Part shown: positions 7,828-15,724 of the stretch, piece by piece
How positions within the stretch are numbered: the first letter of the stretch is position 1
Layout of the letters: each line of letters opens with the position of its first letter
Assembly: GCA_018830865.1 (NCBI GenBank)
Contig: JAHJRN010000035.1
Location: 1-44,153, forward strand
Source of the DNA: Patescibacteria group bacterium
GTDB taxonomy: Bacteria; Patescibacteriota; Patescibacteriia; 2-12-FULL-60-25
Length of the DNA stretch: 44,153 bases
Reading direction: 5' to 3'
The notes under the pieces: generated by a model
The model's database searches: none
Seen by the model: the letters and a program-made list of their open reading frames with translations, nothing else
What the model was told of the DNA's origin: nothing
Translations under genes and position numbers: made by a program

Positions 7828-9576
7828 TCAGGCCGCTTCCTGTATCGGTGGCTTGGGTCGTTTCGGAAGGAATCGTTCGGCGACAGGCTTCCGTTGTTTC
7901 TTCTTCTTTCCAGGCACGAACCGATCGGCAATGGGCTTCAGTGGCTTGATCTTGAAGAGGACCTCATTCAGGTGGTCGACGTGCTTCTGTTCCTTCGCGA
8001 TGAGCTTCGTGTCTGTCCCTCGAAGGGCTTCGTTCAGCCGCGCGACGGCATCGATGTAGACGTCGTCGAGCGAGCCCGGCTTGATGGACTTGGATTCCGC
8101 CGCCATGACGCGTACGGCCTCCGCATTGCCCTTGAGGGCACGATTGACGCGGGCTCTCATGTCCATCTCTTCCGTGATTTCTAGCGGAGCCGCCTGTTCC
8201 ATGGCCGGCCGCTCATGGAGCGTGCCCTTCGTCCTCGAACGTCCCACTGGACGTACGGGCAGACCGGTCACGCCGCTGACGACCTGTGCCAATTCCTCAC
8301 GCGCCCGACTCGGGCCGCCGAGAGACCGTGTACGCGTGAGCCGGCTCTTACTGTCCCCGAGCAGCGGGTCGATTCCCTCAGGAAAATCGAGCTCCTTGTT
8401 CATCTTTTTGAGCATCGTTCCGTATTCCTTGATGCCACCCTTCAGGTTGTTGCCCATAGCATCAGCGTACCGTGCGGCTGTGATGACGTACTCCTCGGCC
8501 GTGAAGGAATATCCGTCGGGGTTTTCGCTCTGCATCAGCTTCATTTGGTCGTTGACCGTTTCCCAGATTTCCGACGCACGTTTTTGCGTGAGAGCCTCCA
8601 TCGCGAAGTCGCGATTCTTCTGGGTTTTCCCCTCGAGCGCCTTCATACGCATCGCCTCGTCTTCCGCGGCCACCTCCTGTCGTTCGGCGCGTATTTCCGG
8701 TGTTTCGCGTATGTGCGCTTCATGCGCCCTTTTGGTGTCCGCGGTCCATTCGCTTCGGTCTTTCGTAGCCTTCGCATCGCGCCAGCGCGTATACAACGAA
8801 TCCTGGCCCGTGAGATGCGAAAGGGAATTCATCAGACGGAACTTGAGGCCTTTCCAGCCTCCGCCTCCCATGAGTTCTTCAGGATGCATGCCGTATTTCG
8901 CCTGGATTTCATGCTCGAGCTGCTTCGTCGTGTCCGTTGCAAGTTCTCCGGGGGCTATCAGTATTTTCTCGACCGCATGTACGCCTGTTCCAAATTTCAG
9001 TTCGGCGAGAGCTCTGGGCGCTTCCATCTGGCTGGCGCGAACCGCATCCTGGACTTCCTCGATAGCCTTGAAGTTTTCATTCATGAGATCCGACGTCCGG
9101 AACGTGTCGGTTGGGACGAGGCGCATCTCGCGGTTGAGGTCCTCAAGATCATCACGTTTGTCCGCAAGCCGTTCGCCCCACTCGTCCATGTCCTCATCCG
9201 TCATTTTCTTCGATTCGAGGGCGCTCTTGAATTCCTGGATGAGCAGACGAGCCGTATCGCGCGCATGGCCGGACTTGAACATGAGCCGATCGCGCGTCGG
9301 ACCGAGTGTCTTGCGGATTCTCTCGACGTTTTCGTTGATGCGCGCGTCCTCTTCCGCGATGCGCGCCTCTTTTTCCGCCCGTCGTTGCATCACTTCCGCC
9401 CTGATGGGGGGTTTTATGCGTTTTTCTGATTCTGGTTTTTTGGAGATGATCCGTTCTGCAGACTCCTTCCGGTGGGAGTCGGAGACGACTTCGATTTCTT
9501 CCGGTCTCAGTTCCATCACGTCTTCTTCCTGCGGTTCCGGTTGGAGGGCACGAGCTGTGTTTTCGAATCGTGACAT
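7828..9576 (-). CDS. Lineage-specific hypothetical, helical and highly charged
   Basis: I do not recognise this 582-aa protein. It is rich in E, K, R and D with long predicted helices (for example the MQRRAEKEARIAEEDARI region near 65-85) and a basic lysine/arginine/proline-rich C-terminal tail (KKKKQRKPVAERF, then LPKRPKPP). No signal peptide or TM helix is seen. A stretch around EALTQKRASEIWETVNDQM followed by SFTAEEYVITAARYADAM matches in layout the duplicated module of the adjacent 6455-7756 gene (EMMTQKRAYELVP...YLTAEAQRYV), suggesting related proteins. The ATG at 9576 is preferred over an upstream TTG two codons earlier. An extended -10 lies about 27 nt upstream. Inference only: the basic tail could bind nucleic acid or membrane. 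Confidence 0.7.
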   Translation of the reverse strand: MSRFENTARALQPEPQEEDVMELRPEEIEVVSDSHRKESAERIISKKPESEKRIKPPIRAEVMQRRAEKEARIAEEDARINENVERIRKTLGPTRDRLMFKSGHARDTARLLIQEFKSALESKKMTDEDMDEWGERLADKRDDLEDLNREMRLVPTDTFRTSDLMNENFKAIEEVQDAVRASQMEAPRALAELKFGTGVHAVEKILIAPGELATDTTKQLEHEIQAKYGMHPEELMGGGGWKGLKFRLMNSLSHLTGQDSLYTRWRDAKATKDRSEWTADTKRAHEAHIRETPEIRAERQEVAAEDEAMRMKALEGKTQKNRDFAMEALTQKRASEIWETVNDQMKLMQSENPDGYSFTAEEYVITAARYADAMGNNLKGGIKEYGTMLKKMNKELDFPEGIDPLLGDSKSRLTRTRSLGGPSRAREELAQVVSGVTGLPVRPVGRSRTKGTLHERPAMEQAAPLEITEEMDMRARVNRALKGNAEAVRVMAAESKSIKPGSLDDVYIDAVARLNEALRGTDTKLIAKEQKHVDHLNEVLFKIKPLKPIADRFVPGKKKKQRKPVAERFLPKRPKPPIQEAA

Positions 9577-9603
9577 ATGCAAAATGTATTTTGTTCGTGA
9601 GGG

Positions 9604-9612
9604 AGTATACCA
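9604..9612 (-). promoter_or_regulatory. Extended -10 promoter (TGG-TATACT)
   Basis: Minus strand TGG (9612-9610) and TATACT (9609-9604), just beyond the rplT-side terminator and about 20 nt before the likely mRNA start codon at 9576. Confidence 0.6.
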
Positions 9613-9630
9613 TCATTTTGCGAGGATAAC

Positions 9631-9654
9631 GAAAAAATCCCGTCAGACGGGACT
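9631..9654 (-). terminator. Intrinsic terminator of the infC-rpmI-rplT transcript
   Basis: Minus strand: TCCCGT / ACGGGA stem (9652-9647, 9643-9638) with a 3-nt loop, followed by six T residues. It closes the ribosomal-protein operon. Confidence 0.8.
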
Positions 9655-9679
9655 CCTTCGTGTGGATATCTTTTTTCGA

Positions 9680-10018
9680 TCAGCCTTTGACGATTTTCGC
9701 GAACACGGCGGGGTAGTCGCGACCGATCTCGGAAAGGACCTTTCGATCGAGGACGATCTTCCGTTTTTTGAGGTCGCCCATGAGCTTGGAGAACGTGGTG
9801 CCGATCTCTCGCGCGGCGGCGTTGATGCGGATTTGCTGGAGGCCGCGGTTGTCGCGCTTCTTCAGCTTACGTCCGACATACGCCTGCGCGCCGGATTTGG
9901 TGGCCGCGACCTTGGCGACCGTCAGCTTGGACTTGCGGCCCCACATCATGCCCTTGGTCCGGGCGAGGATGTTCTTGCGACGCTTGATATGATGCGTTCC
10001 GCGCTTGACTCGAGGCAT
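9680..10018 (-). CDS. rplT: 50S ribosomal protein L20 (bL20)
   Basis: The 112-aa sequence starts MPRVKRGTHHIKRRKNIL and contains the conserved YVGRKLKKRDNRGLQQIRINAAAR stretch, diagnostic of bL20. The protein binds 23S rRNA early in 50S assembly. It is the last gene of the infC-rpmI-rplT set, 32 bp after rpmI, and is followed by a strong terminator (9631-9654). Length is normal for the family. No Shine-Dalgarno is seen before the ATG. In other bacteria L20 autoregulates this operon; no such site is evident here. Confidence 0.97.
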   Translation of the reverse strand: MPRVKRGTHHIKRRKNILARTKGMMWGRKSKLTVAKVAATKSGAQAYVGRKLKKRDNRGLQQIRINAAAREIGTTFSKLMGDLKKRKIVLDRKVLSEIGRDYPAVFAKIVKG

Positions 10019-10050
10019 ATCAGATACGGTGAATGGCTAGGTGTCGATGA

Positions 10051-10248
10051 TTAGGAATGTGGCATGAGCTTCTTGATGCTTTTCACGTACTGTGCGGGCG
10101 CGGACTGGTCGCGGCGCTTCTTGCGCGTGATCTTCCCGGCGTCGCGGGCGTTGAAGTGGTTCTGGCCGCCGTGGAGCTTGAGGAGCTTCCCGGTCTTGGT
10201 GACATGGAAGCGCTTGGCGACCGTCTTATTCGTCTTCTGCTTAGGCAT
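10051..10248 (-). CDS. rpmI: 50S ribosomal protein L35 (bL35)
   Basis: The 65-aa basic protein starts MPKQKTNKTVAKRFHVTKTGKLL and has HFNARDAGKITRKKRR in the middle, the recognisable bL35 core. It lies between infC (37 bp upstream) and rplT (32 bp downstream) in the widespread infC-rpmI-rplT order, so it is presumably co-transcribed with both. Length is normal. The gaps contain no obvious Shine-Dalgarno site. Confidence 0.96.
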   Translation of the reverse strand: MPKQKTNKTVAKRFHVTKTGKLLKLHGGQNHFNARDAGKITRKKRRDQSAPAQYVKSIKKLMPHS

Positions 10249-10285
10249 ATGATGAGCGGGTAGCTAGTAGCTGGTAGTTGGAGGG

Positions 10286-10840
10286 TTAGGCTTTGCGGCC
10301 GACGATGGCGGAGACGTTGCCGCCTTGGCGCTTCGCCTCCTGCTCGGTGTAGAGCTCGTACGTCTGTCCGATGATGTCGATGAAATCCTTGATGCGCTGG
10401 AGCGCGATGTCGCCGTGCGCCTTCTCGCGGCCGCGGAGGAAGATCTCGATCTTCAGCTTCTGGCCTTCCTTCAGGAAATCGAGTGCCTGCTCCTTTCGGA
10501 CATCCTGGTCATGCGTGCCCATCTTGACCGAGAGGCGGATGCCTTTGACCTCGACCTTCTTGGCGTGCGCCTTCTGTTGGCGCGTCTCCTTGTCCTTCTG
10601 GTATTTGAATGCGCCGTAGTCGAGGATCTTGCAGACGGGCGGGTTCTCCTTGGGGGAGACCTCGACGAGGTCGAACTCCCGTTCGCGTGCGAGCGCGATG
10701 GCGTCGCCGGTCTTCAGGACACCAAGGAATTTGCCTTCGTCGTCAATCACACGCACCTCCGGTACGTTGATCTGCTCGTTGCTGCGATACAGCTGGCTTT
10801 GCGGCTTGGGAGGCGGCCGACGCCGGTAATGGATGCGCAT
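10286..10840 (-). CDS. infC: Translation initiation factor IF-3
   Basis: IF-3 binds the 30S subunit, checks start-codon/initiator tRNA pairing and prevents premature 50S joining. The 184-aa protein has an N domain with RSNEQINVPEVRVIDDEG, the linker region FKYQKDKETRQQKAHAKK and a C domain with KGIRLSVKMGTHDQDVR and IFLRGREK. The N terminus is extended and arginine/proline-rich (MRIHYRRRPPP). The start codon is ATG, not the rare AUU used for IF-3 autoregulation in enterobacteria. The ATG at 10840 lies only 16 nt after the encoded CCA end of tmRNA (10857), with no terminator or promoter visible between, so infC appears to be transcribed as the 3' part of an ssrA transcript. Confidence 0.96.
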   Translation of the reverse strand: MRIHYRRRPPPKPQSQLYRSNEQINVPEVRVIDDEGKFLGVLKTGDAIALAREREFDLVEVSPKENPPVCKILDYGAFKYQKDKETRQQKAHAKKVEVKGIRLSVKMGTHDQDVRKEQALDFLKEGQKLKIEIFLRGREKAHGDIALQRIKDFIDIIGQTYELYTEQEAKRQGGNVSAIVGRKA

Positions 10841-10856
10841 TGGTGGTGGGTTTGGA

Positions 10857-11254
10857 TGGTGGAGATGGGGGGAATCGCACCCCCGTCCGATCCGTCACGA
10901 GCCGCAGGGTCTTCACAGGCTTGGTCCGCTGCTGGGATCTCGGCGCGGGGTGGACGAGCGGACGAGAACCCCGTGCCTACATATCCAGCCTGTCAGCCGG
11001 CGCGGGATATGAGCGCACCGGACTCGAGCCCGAACGATGACGATCCGATCCGCAAGGTCGGGCCGCGAAGCGGGGGATCGTGACGATCGCTTACGCGAGC
11101 GCCATTGCAGGTGCGGAGACACGGAACGCCGAAGCGAACGTGTTCTGTACCTTGTTCAAGACGTTGGCAGTTGTCTTGCATGGGACGGTTTTACGAGGTG
11201 TCCCGGCTCGGCCTGCGTCTGCGGATGTAAGGACCGTCGAAGCTGATCATCCCC
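10857..11254 (-). ncRNA. ssrA: Transfer-messenger RNA (tmRNA)
   Basis: The 5' end GGGGATGATCAGCTTCGACGG (11254 downward) and 3' end GGTGCGATTCCCCCC...CATCTCC-ACCA (ending 10857) form the tRNA-like acceptor: GGGGATG pairs with CATCTCC with one G-U. The CCA is encoded. The T-arm GGGGGTGCGATTCCCCCC is evident. The tag reading frame lies at 11168-11091. With SmpB it rescues stalled ribosomes by trans-translation. smpB lies 71 bp upstream on the same strand and infC starts 16 nt downstream. Total 398 nt, within the usual range for one-piece tmRNA. Confidence 0.95.
11091..11168 (-). other. tmRNA tag-peptide reading frame (25 aa, ends ALA)
   Basis: From the resume codon GCC at 11168 the frame reads ANVLNKVQNT..., ends ...APAMALA and stops at TAA (11093-11091): 25 codons. 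The start is inferred from the usual Ala resume codon and the in-frame stop followed by a stem. The C terminus is ALA rather than the common LAA or ALAA, but still small and hydrophobic as expected for a degradation tag. Confidence 0.75.
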
Positions 11255-11325
11255 GGGTTCGTGGGGCATGGATCGTCAGGATCTGACGCTCGACGCCCCA
11301 TGTTCCGTGTTTCACGATAGCCGTT

Positions 11326-11766
11326 CTACGGCATCTCGCGACGGGCGTCGCGGTCGATGTCCCGTTCCTTCAGTTTTTCGCGCTTATCGTAGGATTTTCG
11401 TCCTCGACAGAGCCCGAAAGAGAGCTTGATACGGCGCCCGCGAGGATACAACGAAAAGGGGACGAGCGTCAAGCCTTTCTGCTGGGTTTTCCCGAACAAA
11501 CTCTCGAGTTCAGGCCGGCGCAGGAGGACCTTCCGGTCGCGGTCCGTATCGTAACCCCCGAGGGGGCCGGCTTTTTGGTATCGCGAGATGTGGGCTCCGG
11601 TGAGCCAGAGCTCGGCCCCGCGGAACGTGAGATAGGCTCCGGTTAGCTTGGCGCCACCGTTCCGGACGGATTTGACCTCATGGCCGAGCAATTCCAACCC
11701 GCCCTCATAGGATTCGAGGGTCTCATAGTCGTGCCGTGCCTTCCGGTTCTGGGAGAAATCCGCCAT
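11326..11766 (-). CDS. smpB: SsrA-binding protein SmpB
   Basis: SmpB binds the tRNA-like domain of tmRNA and mimics the missing anticodon arm in the ribosomal A site. The 146-aa protein has the family signatures NRKARHDYETLESYEGGLELLGHEVKSVR, then GAYLTFRGAELWLTGAHISRY, LTLVPFSLYPRGRRIKLSFGLCRGRK and a basic C-terminal tail with YDKREKLKERD. It lies directly upstream of ssrA, so the two partners are probably co-expressed. A TACCCT -10 candidate (11779-11774 on minus) would start the mRNA almost at the ATG. The gene is divergent from the AI-2E permease at 11820 across a 53-bp intergenic stretch. Confidence 0.97.
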   Translation of the reverse strand: MADFSQNRKARHDYETLESYEGGLELLGHEVKSVRNGGAKLTGAYLTFRGAELWLTGAHISRYQKAGPLGGYDTDRDRKVLLRRPELESLFGKTQQKGLTLVPFSLYPRGRRIKLSFGLCRGRKSYDKREKLKERDIDRDARREMP

Positions 11767-11797
11767 GTCGAGGAGGGTACCGTATCGGGGTGCCGCA

Positions 11798-11806
11798 TGC
11801 TAGACT
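11798..11806 (+). promoter_or_regulatory. Extended -10 promoter (TGC-TAGACT)
   Basis: TGC-TAGACT at 11798-11806, about 13 bp before the ATG at 11820, so the predicted leader is only a few nucleotides. It lies back to back with the putative smpB promoter. Confidence 0.55.
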
Positions 11807-11819
11807 CCAAGAAATATCT

Positions 11820-12857
11820 ATGGCCACTTCCACGGAACGTTCCGTGACCATCAGGACGAGCACCGTTCTGAAGGTCATCGCCATCCTCCTCGCGGTCGGA
11901 TTCGTATGGATCCTCCGCGACATCTTCGCGCTGCTGCTGGTCGCGTTGTTCCTCGCGGGACTCATGCATCCGGCGGTGCGCTGGGCCGCACGACACCGGA
12001 TCCCGAAGACGTTGATGGTCCTCGGTATCTACTTGCTTTCGTTCTCCGGCATGGCGCTCGTCCTGACGCTCGTCATCCCGACGTTCACGCACGAGGTCGT
12101 GAACATCACGCAGCGCATCGGGTCGCAGCTCACCGCGCTCACGCAATATGCGCAGAGCCTTCGGGAGTTCAGCGAGCTGCACGGCCTGTCGGACAACCTT
12201 TCCGCGGGCATCTCGTCCCTCCTGAACCAGTTCGGTACGGCGGCATCCTTGGCTGCGGCGACGATCTCCAACATCTTCGGCGGCATCGCCGGCCTCATTA
12301 TCGTGCTCGTCATGGCGTTCTATATGATGGTGGAGGACAAGGAGGCCGCCCGCGTGTTCAGGAATTTCGTGCCGGAACAGCACCAGGCGTTCATCGCGGA
12401 CATCCTGACGCAGGTCGAGACGAAGATCGGCGGATGGCTTCGAGGTCAGCTCCTCCTCTCTCTCGCGATTGCCATGCTCTATTACATCGGCCTGCTCGTC
12501 ATCGGCGTGCCCGGCCCGTTGCCGCTCGCGCTGTTCGCCGGTTTCGCGGAATTCATTCCGTATCTCGGTCCCATCATCGCCGGCATTCCCATCATCATGG
12601 TCGCGCTCAGCGATTCCACGGCGAAGGCCCTGCTCGCCGCGGCGCTTATGATCGTCATCCAGCAGGTGGAGAACCAGATTCTCGTCCCCAAGGTCATGCA
12701 GCGCACCGTCGGGCTGAACCCGCTCGTGAGCATCGTCGCGGTCCTCATCGGCGCACAGCTCTTCGGCATCATGGGTGTCCTGCTCGCCATCCCGTTCGCG
12801 ACGGCGCTCTCGGTGCTCCTCACCGAGCTTTATAAGTACCGTCAGGATAAGGTATGA
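11820..12857 (+). CDS. AI-2E family (UPF0118) transporter-like membrane protein
   Basis: The 345-aa protein has the AI-2E/PerM family layout: paired N-terminal TM helices (about 15-50 and 60-85), a long amphipathic middle section with LTQYAQSLREFSELHGL, and a C-terminal multi-TM block with the family-typical FIPYLGPIIAGIPI and QQVENQILVPKVMQRTVGLNPLVSI. Members export autoinducer-2 or act as ion antiporters; many have no known substrate. It is at the membrane. The next gene overlaps by 4 bp (ATGA), suggesting translational coupling into a three-gene unit (11820-14328). Start chosen from the promoter at 11798-11806. Confidence 0.9.
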   Translation: MATSTERSVTIRTSTVLKVIAILLAVGFVWILRDIFALLLVALFLAGLMHPAVRWAARHRIPKTLMVLGIYLLSFSGMALVLTLVIPTFTHEVVNITQRIGSQLTALTQYAQSLREFSELHGLSDNLSAGISSLLNQFGTAASLAAATISNIFGGIAGLIIVLVMAFYMMVEDKEAARVFRNFVPEQHQAFIADILTQVETKIGGWLRGQLLLSLAIAMLYYIGLLVIGVPGPLPLALFAGFAEFIPYLGPIIAGIPIIMVALSDSTAKALLAAALMIVIQQVENQILVPKVMQRTVGLNPLVSIVAVLIGAQLFGIMGVLLAIPFATALSVLLTELYKYRQDKV

Positions 12858-13570
12858 CCAACATCCCCGTTGCCGCGCCTCCGGCACCGCCGTCGCCGAA
12901 ACAGGCACCGCCGACCGTGAAGCCGGCCAAGCCCATCGTGGGGAAAAATCTCTTGAGCGTCCTTGCCGTCATCGCCGGCATCATCCTGGCCACTCTCCTT
13001 CTCCTCGCGTTCGCGGTCGCGAAGACCGGCATCGTCGAGGTCCCGGTTTTTTCGCGGTTCTACCATGGGCCGGAAGCGGTGCGGGCCGTGACGCCGACGC
13101 CGATGACGGCCGATGCGTTCCGGGTGCTCGTGAGTAGCCGGCTCATCTCGAAGGCGGCGCAAGGATTGAGGCCGCCATATACCGTCCGCGTGACGGAAGG
13201 TGAACTGACAGGCGGTCTTGGGGCCGTCATCGGCGTCGCGTTGCGGGACGAATCATGGAAGGTGTCGGAGGCCCAAATCGCCGTGACGCCGGAGTTCCTC
13301 GAATTCCTCGGGAAGTTCGAGTGGGGAGTGTTCCATGTGGATACGCGGATTCGGTTCACGGCCATCGTCGAGAAGGGAGGTGTCCGGTTCGAGCCGACCG
13401 ATATCCGTTTCGGCGACTATCCCATCCACCCGTCGTTCGCCCGTTCCATCGCAGGTATCGTCTTTTCCCGTGACCTCGGGACGTGGATCCTGACGTTCGG
13501 CGACGGCATGCTGGAGCAGGCGACCCTCGTCGACGGCGCGGTCGACATCGTCGCGTCCCCGAATCCATGA
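12854..13570 (+). CDS. Single-pass membrane hypothetical
   Basis: The 238-aa protein has a proline/alanine-rich cytoplasmic N terminus (about 1-30), one strong TM helix near 34-56 (LLSVLAVIAGIILATLLLLAF) and a roughly 180-residue extracytoplasmic domain with alternating strand-like segments. I do not recognise the domain. It overlaps the AI-2E gene by 4 bp upstream and the next membrane gene by 4 bp downstream, so all three are probably translated from one mRNA and may act together at the membrane. No catalytic residues are identifiable. Confidence 0.8.
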   Translation: MTNIPVAAPPAPPSPKQAPPTVKPAKPIVGKNLLSVLAVIAGIILATLLLLAFAVAKTGIVEVPVFSRFYHGPEAVRAVTPTPMTADAFRVLVSSRLISKAAQGLRPPYTVRVTEGELTGGLGAVIGVALRDESWKVSEAQIAVTPEFLEFLGKFEWGVFHVDTRIRFTAIVEKGGVRFEPTDIRFGDYPIHPSFARSIAGIVFSRDLGTWILTFGDGMLEQATLVDGAVDIVASPNP

Positions 13571-14328
13571 TCGTCATCCTTCGGATCCTGCCGGCTGTCG
13601 CCGCCCTCGTCGTCGCCGTTTCGTTTTCGGTCCAGCTTCGCACGCCGCTGCAGTACCCGTGGCTTGCGACCATCGGCGTCTGCGCGTTTCTGGTCGCGAC
13701 GCTCGCCATCTCGTGGGGCCGTGTCCGGTTCGTCGACATGCTCGAGAAGATGACGCCGACGTCCATCCTCATTCTCGCGCTCGGGTTCGCGATGCTTTTG
13801 GCGGAAGGGAGCGGTTCCAAGATCGCAATCGTCGTCTTGGCCGGTTTCACGGCCTTCGTCTCGCTCGAGTTGTTGTTCCTGCTCGCTTTCAATCCCACGC
13901 GATATCCCGTCCACGGGCTCTCGCGCGTCAACATCGCCTACGTCCCGATCGCGATTTGGTACGTGGCGTGCACGTCCGCAGGGATGCTCATCTTCCTGCA
14001 CATGGACCGCCTGTGGCACATCCTCATCATGGTCCTGCTTGGAACGATCCTGTTCCGTACGACCGGGCATCCGCAAGCGTCGTGGAAAGAAAATGCCACC
14101 TGGAGCGCGGTCGGCGCACTCGTCGGTGGGCATGTCGGCCTGCTCGGCATCATGTTGCCGGTCAGCATGCCCGTACAGGGATTCGTCGCCGCATTCCTCC
14201 TTTCGGCCGCGTTGCGCGTACGGCGGTATCGATATGACCCGAAGCCGTCTGTCCGCCAAGGGTGGATTGAGGCGGTCGCCGGTGCCGTCGCGCTCGTCGC
14301 GGTGCTCACGACAGGGAAGTGGTTGTGA
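13567..14328 (+). CDS. Polytopic membrane hypothetical
   Basis: The 253-aa protein is almost entirely hydrophobic, with about seven to eight predicted TM helices (first near residues 2-22, last near 235-252). I do not recognise a family. The start MIVILRILPAV overlaps the upstream stop (ATGA at 13567-13570), matching the coupling between the two genes before it. Charged loops are short. Longer in-frame extension to 13483 is arginine-rich and unlikely to be real. Inference: a membrane component co-expressed with the AI-2E-like permease. Confidence 0.78.
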   Translation: MIVILRILPAVAALVVAVSFSVQLRTPLQYPWLATIGVCAFLVATLAISWGRVRFVDMLEKMTPTSILILALGFAMLLAEGSGSKIAIVVLAGFTAFVSLELLFLLAFNPTRYPVHGLSRVNIAYVPIAIWYVACTSAGMLIFLHMDRLWHILIMVLLGTILFRTTGHPQASWKENATWSAVGALVGGHVGLLGIMLPVSMPVQGFVAAFLLSAALRVRRYRYDPKPSVRQGWIEAVAGAVALVAVLTTGKWL

Positions 14329-14339
14329 TTTTTCATATT

Positions 14340-14368
14340 CTTCCTTTTTGCCACATCGCAAAAGGAAG
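14340..14368. other. Hairpin after the membrane operon
   Basis: Arms CTTCCTTTTTGC and GCAAAAGGAAG around a CACATC loop. There is no following T-tract on either strand, so it may be a processing or stability hairpin rather than a classic terminator. Confidence 0.5.
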
Positions 14369-14380
14369 CGAAAAAGGATG

Positions 14381-14463
14381 TTGGGGGCGGAAGAACTCGC
14401 TCAACGCGCAGGATATCGAGGAGATGCCTGCGCTATATCGCTCAAACAGGCTGGCGCCCCCAA
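14381..14463 (+). ncRNA. Candidate structured RNA element upstream of the HtrA-like gene
   Basis: An 83-nt stretch closes with a perfect 9-bp helix TTGGGGGCG / CGCCCCCAA (14381-14389, 14455-14463) and contains an inner 7-bp helix GCGCAGG / CCTGCGC (14406-14412, 14427-14433). The two side strands both carry CGCTCAA. I cannot match it to a known riboswitch, SRP RNA or ribozyme. It could be a small RNA, an attenuator for the gene at 14524, or a palindromic repeat. Strand is assumed from the downstream gene. Confidence 0.4.
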
Positions 14464-14523
14464 ACCCCGACCGACGAGGGCAGAAAGCGACTCCGCATAT
14501 TGAATCACCTATCGATTCAGGAT

Positions 14524-15723
14524 ATGATGGCACGTATCAAGACTATGAAGAATCTTCCGTGGTGGACCATCGGCAGGACCGCGGCTTTGTTGGCGTTGGC
14601 AGCCGTAGCCGGCGCGTTGTCCGGTGCCGCCGCGGCGTTCATCATCGTCCCGCTCGACCTTCAGACGACCGCGACGGTCGAGTCGACCTCCACGGTCGAG
14701 CTCGTCGTGCCGACCACGACGGTCGCGGAACCCTCGCTCGTCCATTTGGAGCCGAGGATTTCGTCTCCTATTCTCCCCGCGCAGTTCGTCTTGCGCCGTG
14801 CGAGTCCGGTCGTGGCCATCTACCGCAAGGCGCGTGGGACGACCTTGGACGAACGTGCTCTCACGGAGGATCGGCTGCTCGGGCAGGCCGTCGCCCTCAC
14901 GTCCGACGGATGGCTCGTGACGGCCGCGTCGGTCGTCGGATCCCTTCCGCTCGCGGACCTGACGGCATGGGTCAACGGCAAGGCGTATGCGGTCACGGGC
15001 GGCGTCGCGGACCAGGTGAACGGAACGGTCTTTCTCAAGCTTGAGGCCTCGAACCTGACAACACCGGCATTCGGGCACGTCTCGGACCTTATCCCGGGTT
15101 CCGAGCTCTGGATTGAACGTCGCGCCTCATCCTTCTCGCCATCGCTCGTGACGGTCCGGTCGGACGGCATGCCGTCCACGGAACCGCTATCGAGCGAAGT
15201 CGCGGCGCGGCGTATCCTCGCGTATGGCATGACGCAGGAAGGAGATGAAGGCGCGCCGGCATGGGATGCGCGTGGCGCCTTGCTCGGCGTCATCGAGAGC
15301 CAGCCCGATCAGACCATTCGTATCGTTCCCGCCTCCAGCATCGCGAGTTCCTTCGCGTCGCTCTTGAGCCAAGGTACCATCCGGCACGCCGTCCTCGGCG
15401 TGCGGGCCGTAGATCTGGCGGTCCTGCGTATCGACGGCGACCGAGGAACGCTTCCCCTGACCGGTGCGCTGTTGAAGGACGACAGGAAAGCCGGTAAGCC
15501 CGCCGTCACCAAGGATTCTCCCGCAGCGAAGGCGGGTCTCCGCTCCGGCGACGTGATTCTCGCCATCGAGCGTGATACACTAAATGGCACCGCGGACCTT
15601 GGCGAAATCCTTTCGGAATATCTCCCGGGAACGCACGCGACCCTGCGCGTCCTCCGCGACGGTATCGAACTCGACGTCCCCGTGGATTTTGAGACGGCCG
15701 TCACGGGCGTCATCCTCAAATAG
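14524..15723 (+). CDS. HtrA-like protein with PDZ domain, catalytic triad lost
   Basis: The protein (about 399 aa) has an N-terminal membrane anchor (near residues 16-42), a trypsin-like fold region and a C-terminal PDZ domain (about residues 290-390, with KAGLRSGDVILAIERDTLNG). Family knowledge: HtrA/DegP serine proteases use His, Asp and Ser. Here the usual TNAHVV is TAASVV, the DLAVLKV segment is NGTVFLKLEA, and GNSGGP is GDEGAPAWD, so all three catalytic residues are replaced. It is therefore probably a non-proteolytic binding or scaffold protein outside the membrane. The ATG at 14524 is chosen; 14527, 14548 or an upstream TTG at 14500 are possible. The Wzz-like gene follows 1 bp after the stop. 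Confidence 0.8.
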   Translation: MMARIKTMKNLPWWTIGRTAALLALAAVAGALSGAAAAFIIVPLDLQTTATVESTSTVELVVPTTTVAEPSLVHLEPRISSPILPAQFVLRRASPVVAIYRKARGTTLDERALTEDRLLGQAVALTSDGWLVTAASVVGSLPLADLTAWVNGKAYAVTGGVADQVNGTVFLKLEASNLTTPAFGHVSDLIPGSELWIERRASSFSPSLVTVRSDGMPSTEPLSSEVAARRILAYGMTQEGDEGAPAWDARGALLGVIESQPDQTIRIVPASSIASSFASLLSQGTIRHAVLGVRAVDLAVLRIDGDRGTLPLTGALLKDDRKAGKPAVTKDSPAAKAGLRSGDVILAIERDTLNGTADLGEILSEYLPGTHATLRVLRDGIELDVPVDFETAVTGVILK

Positions 15724-15724
15724 C

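Noticed and set aside
14381-14463. SRP (4.5S) RNA
   Set aside because: No GGTCAGG...GGAAG...GCAGCC domain IV core is seen.
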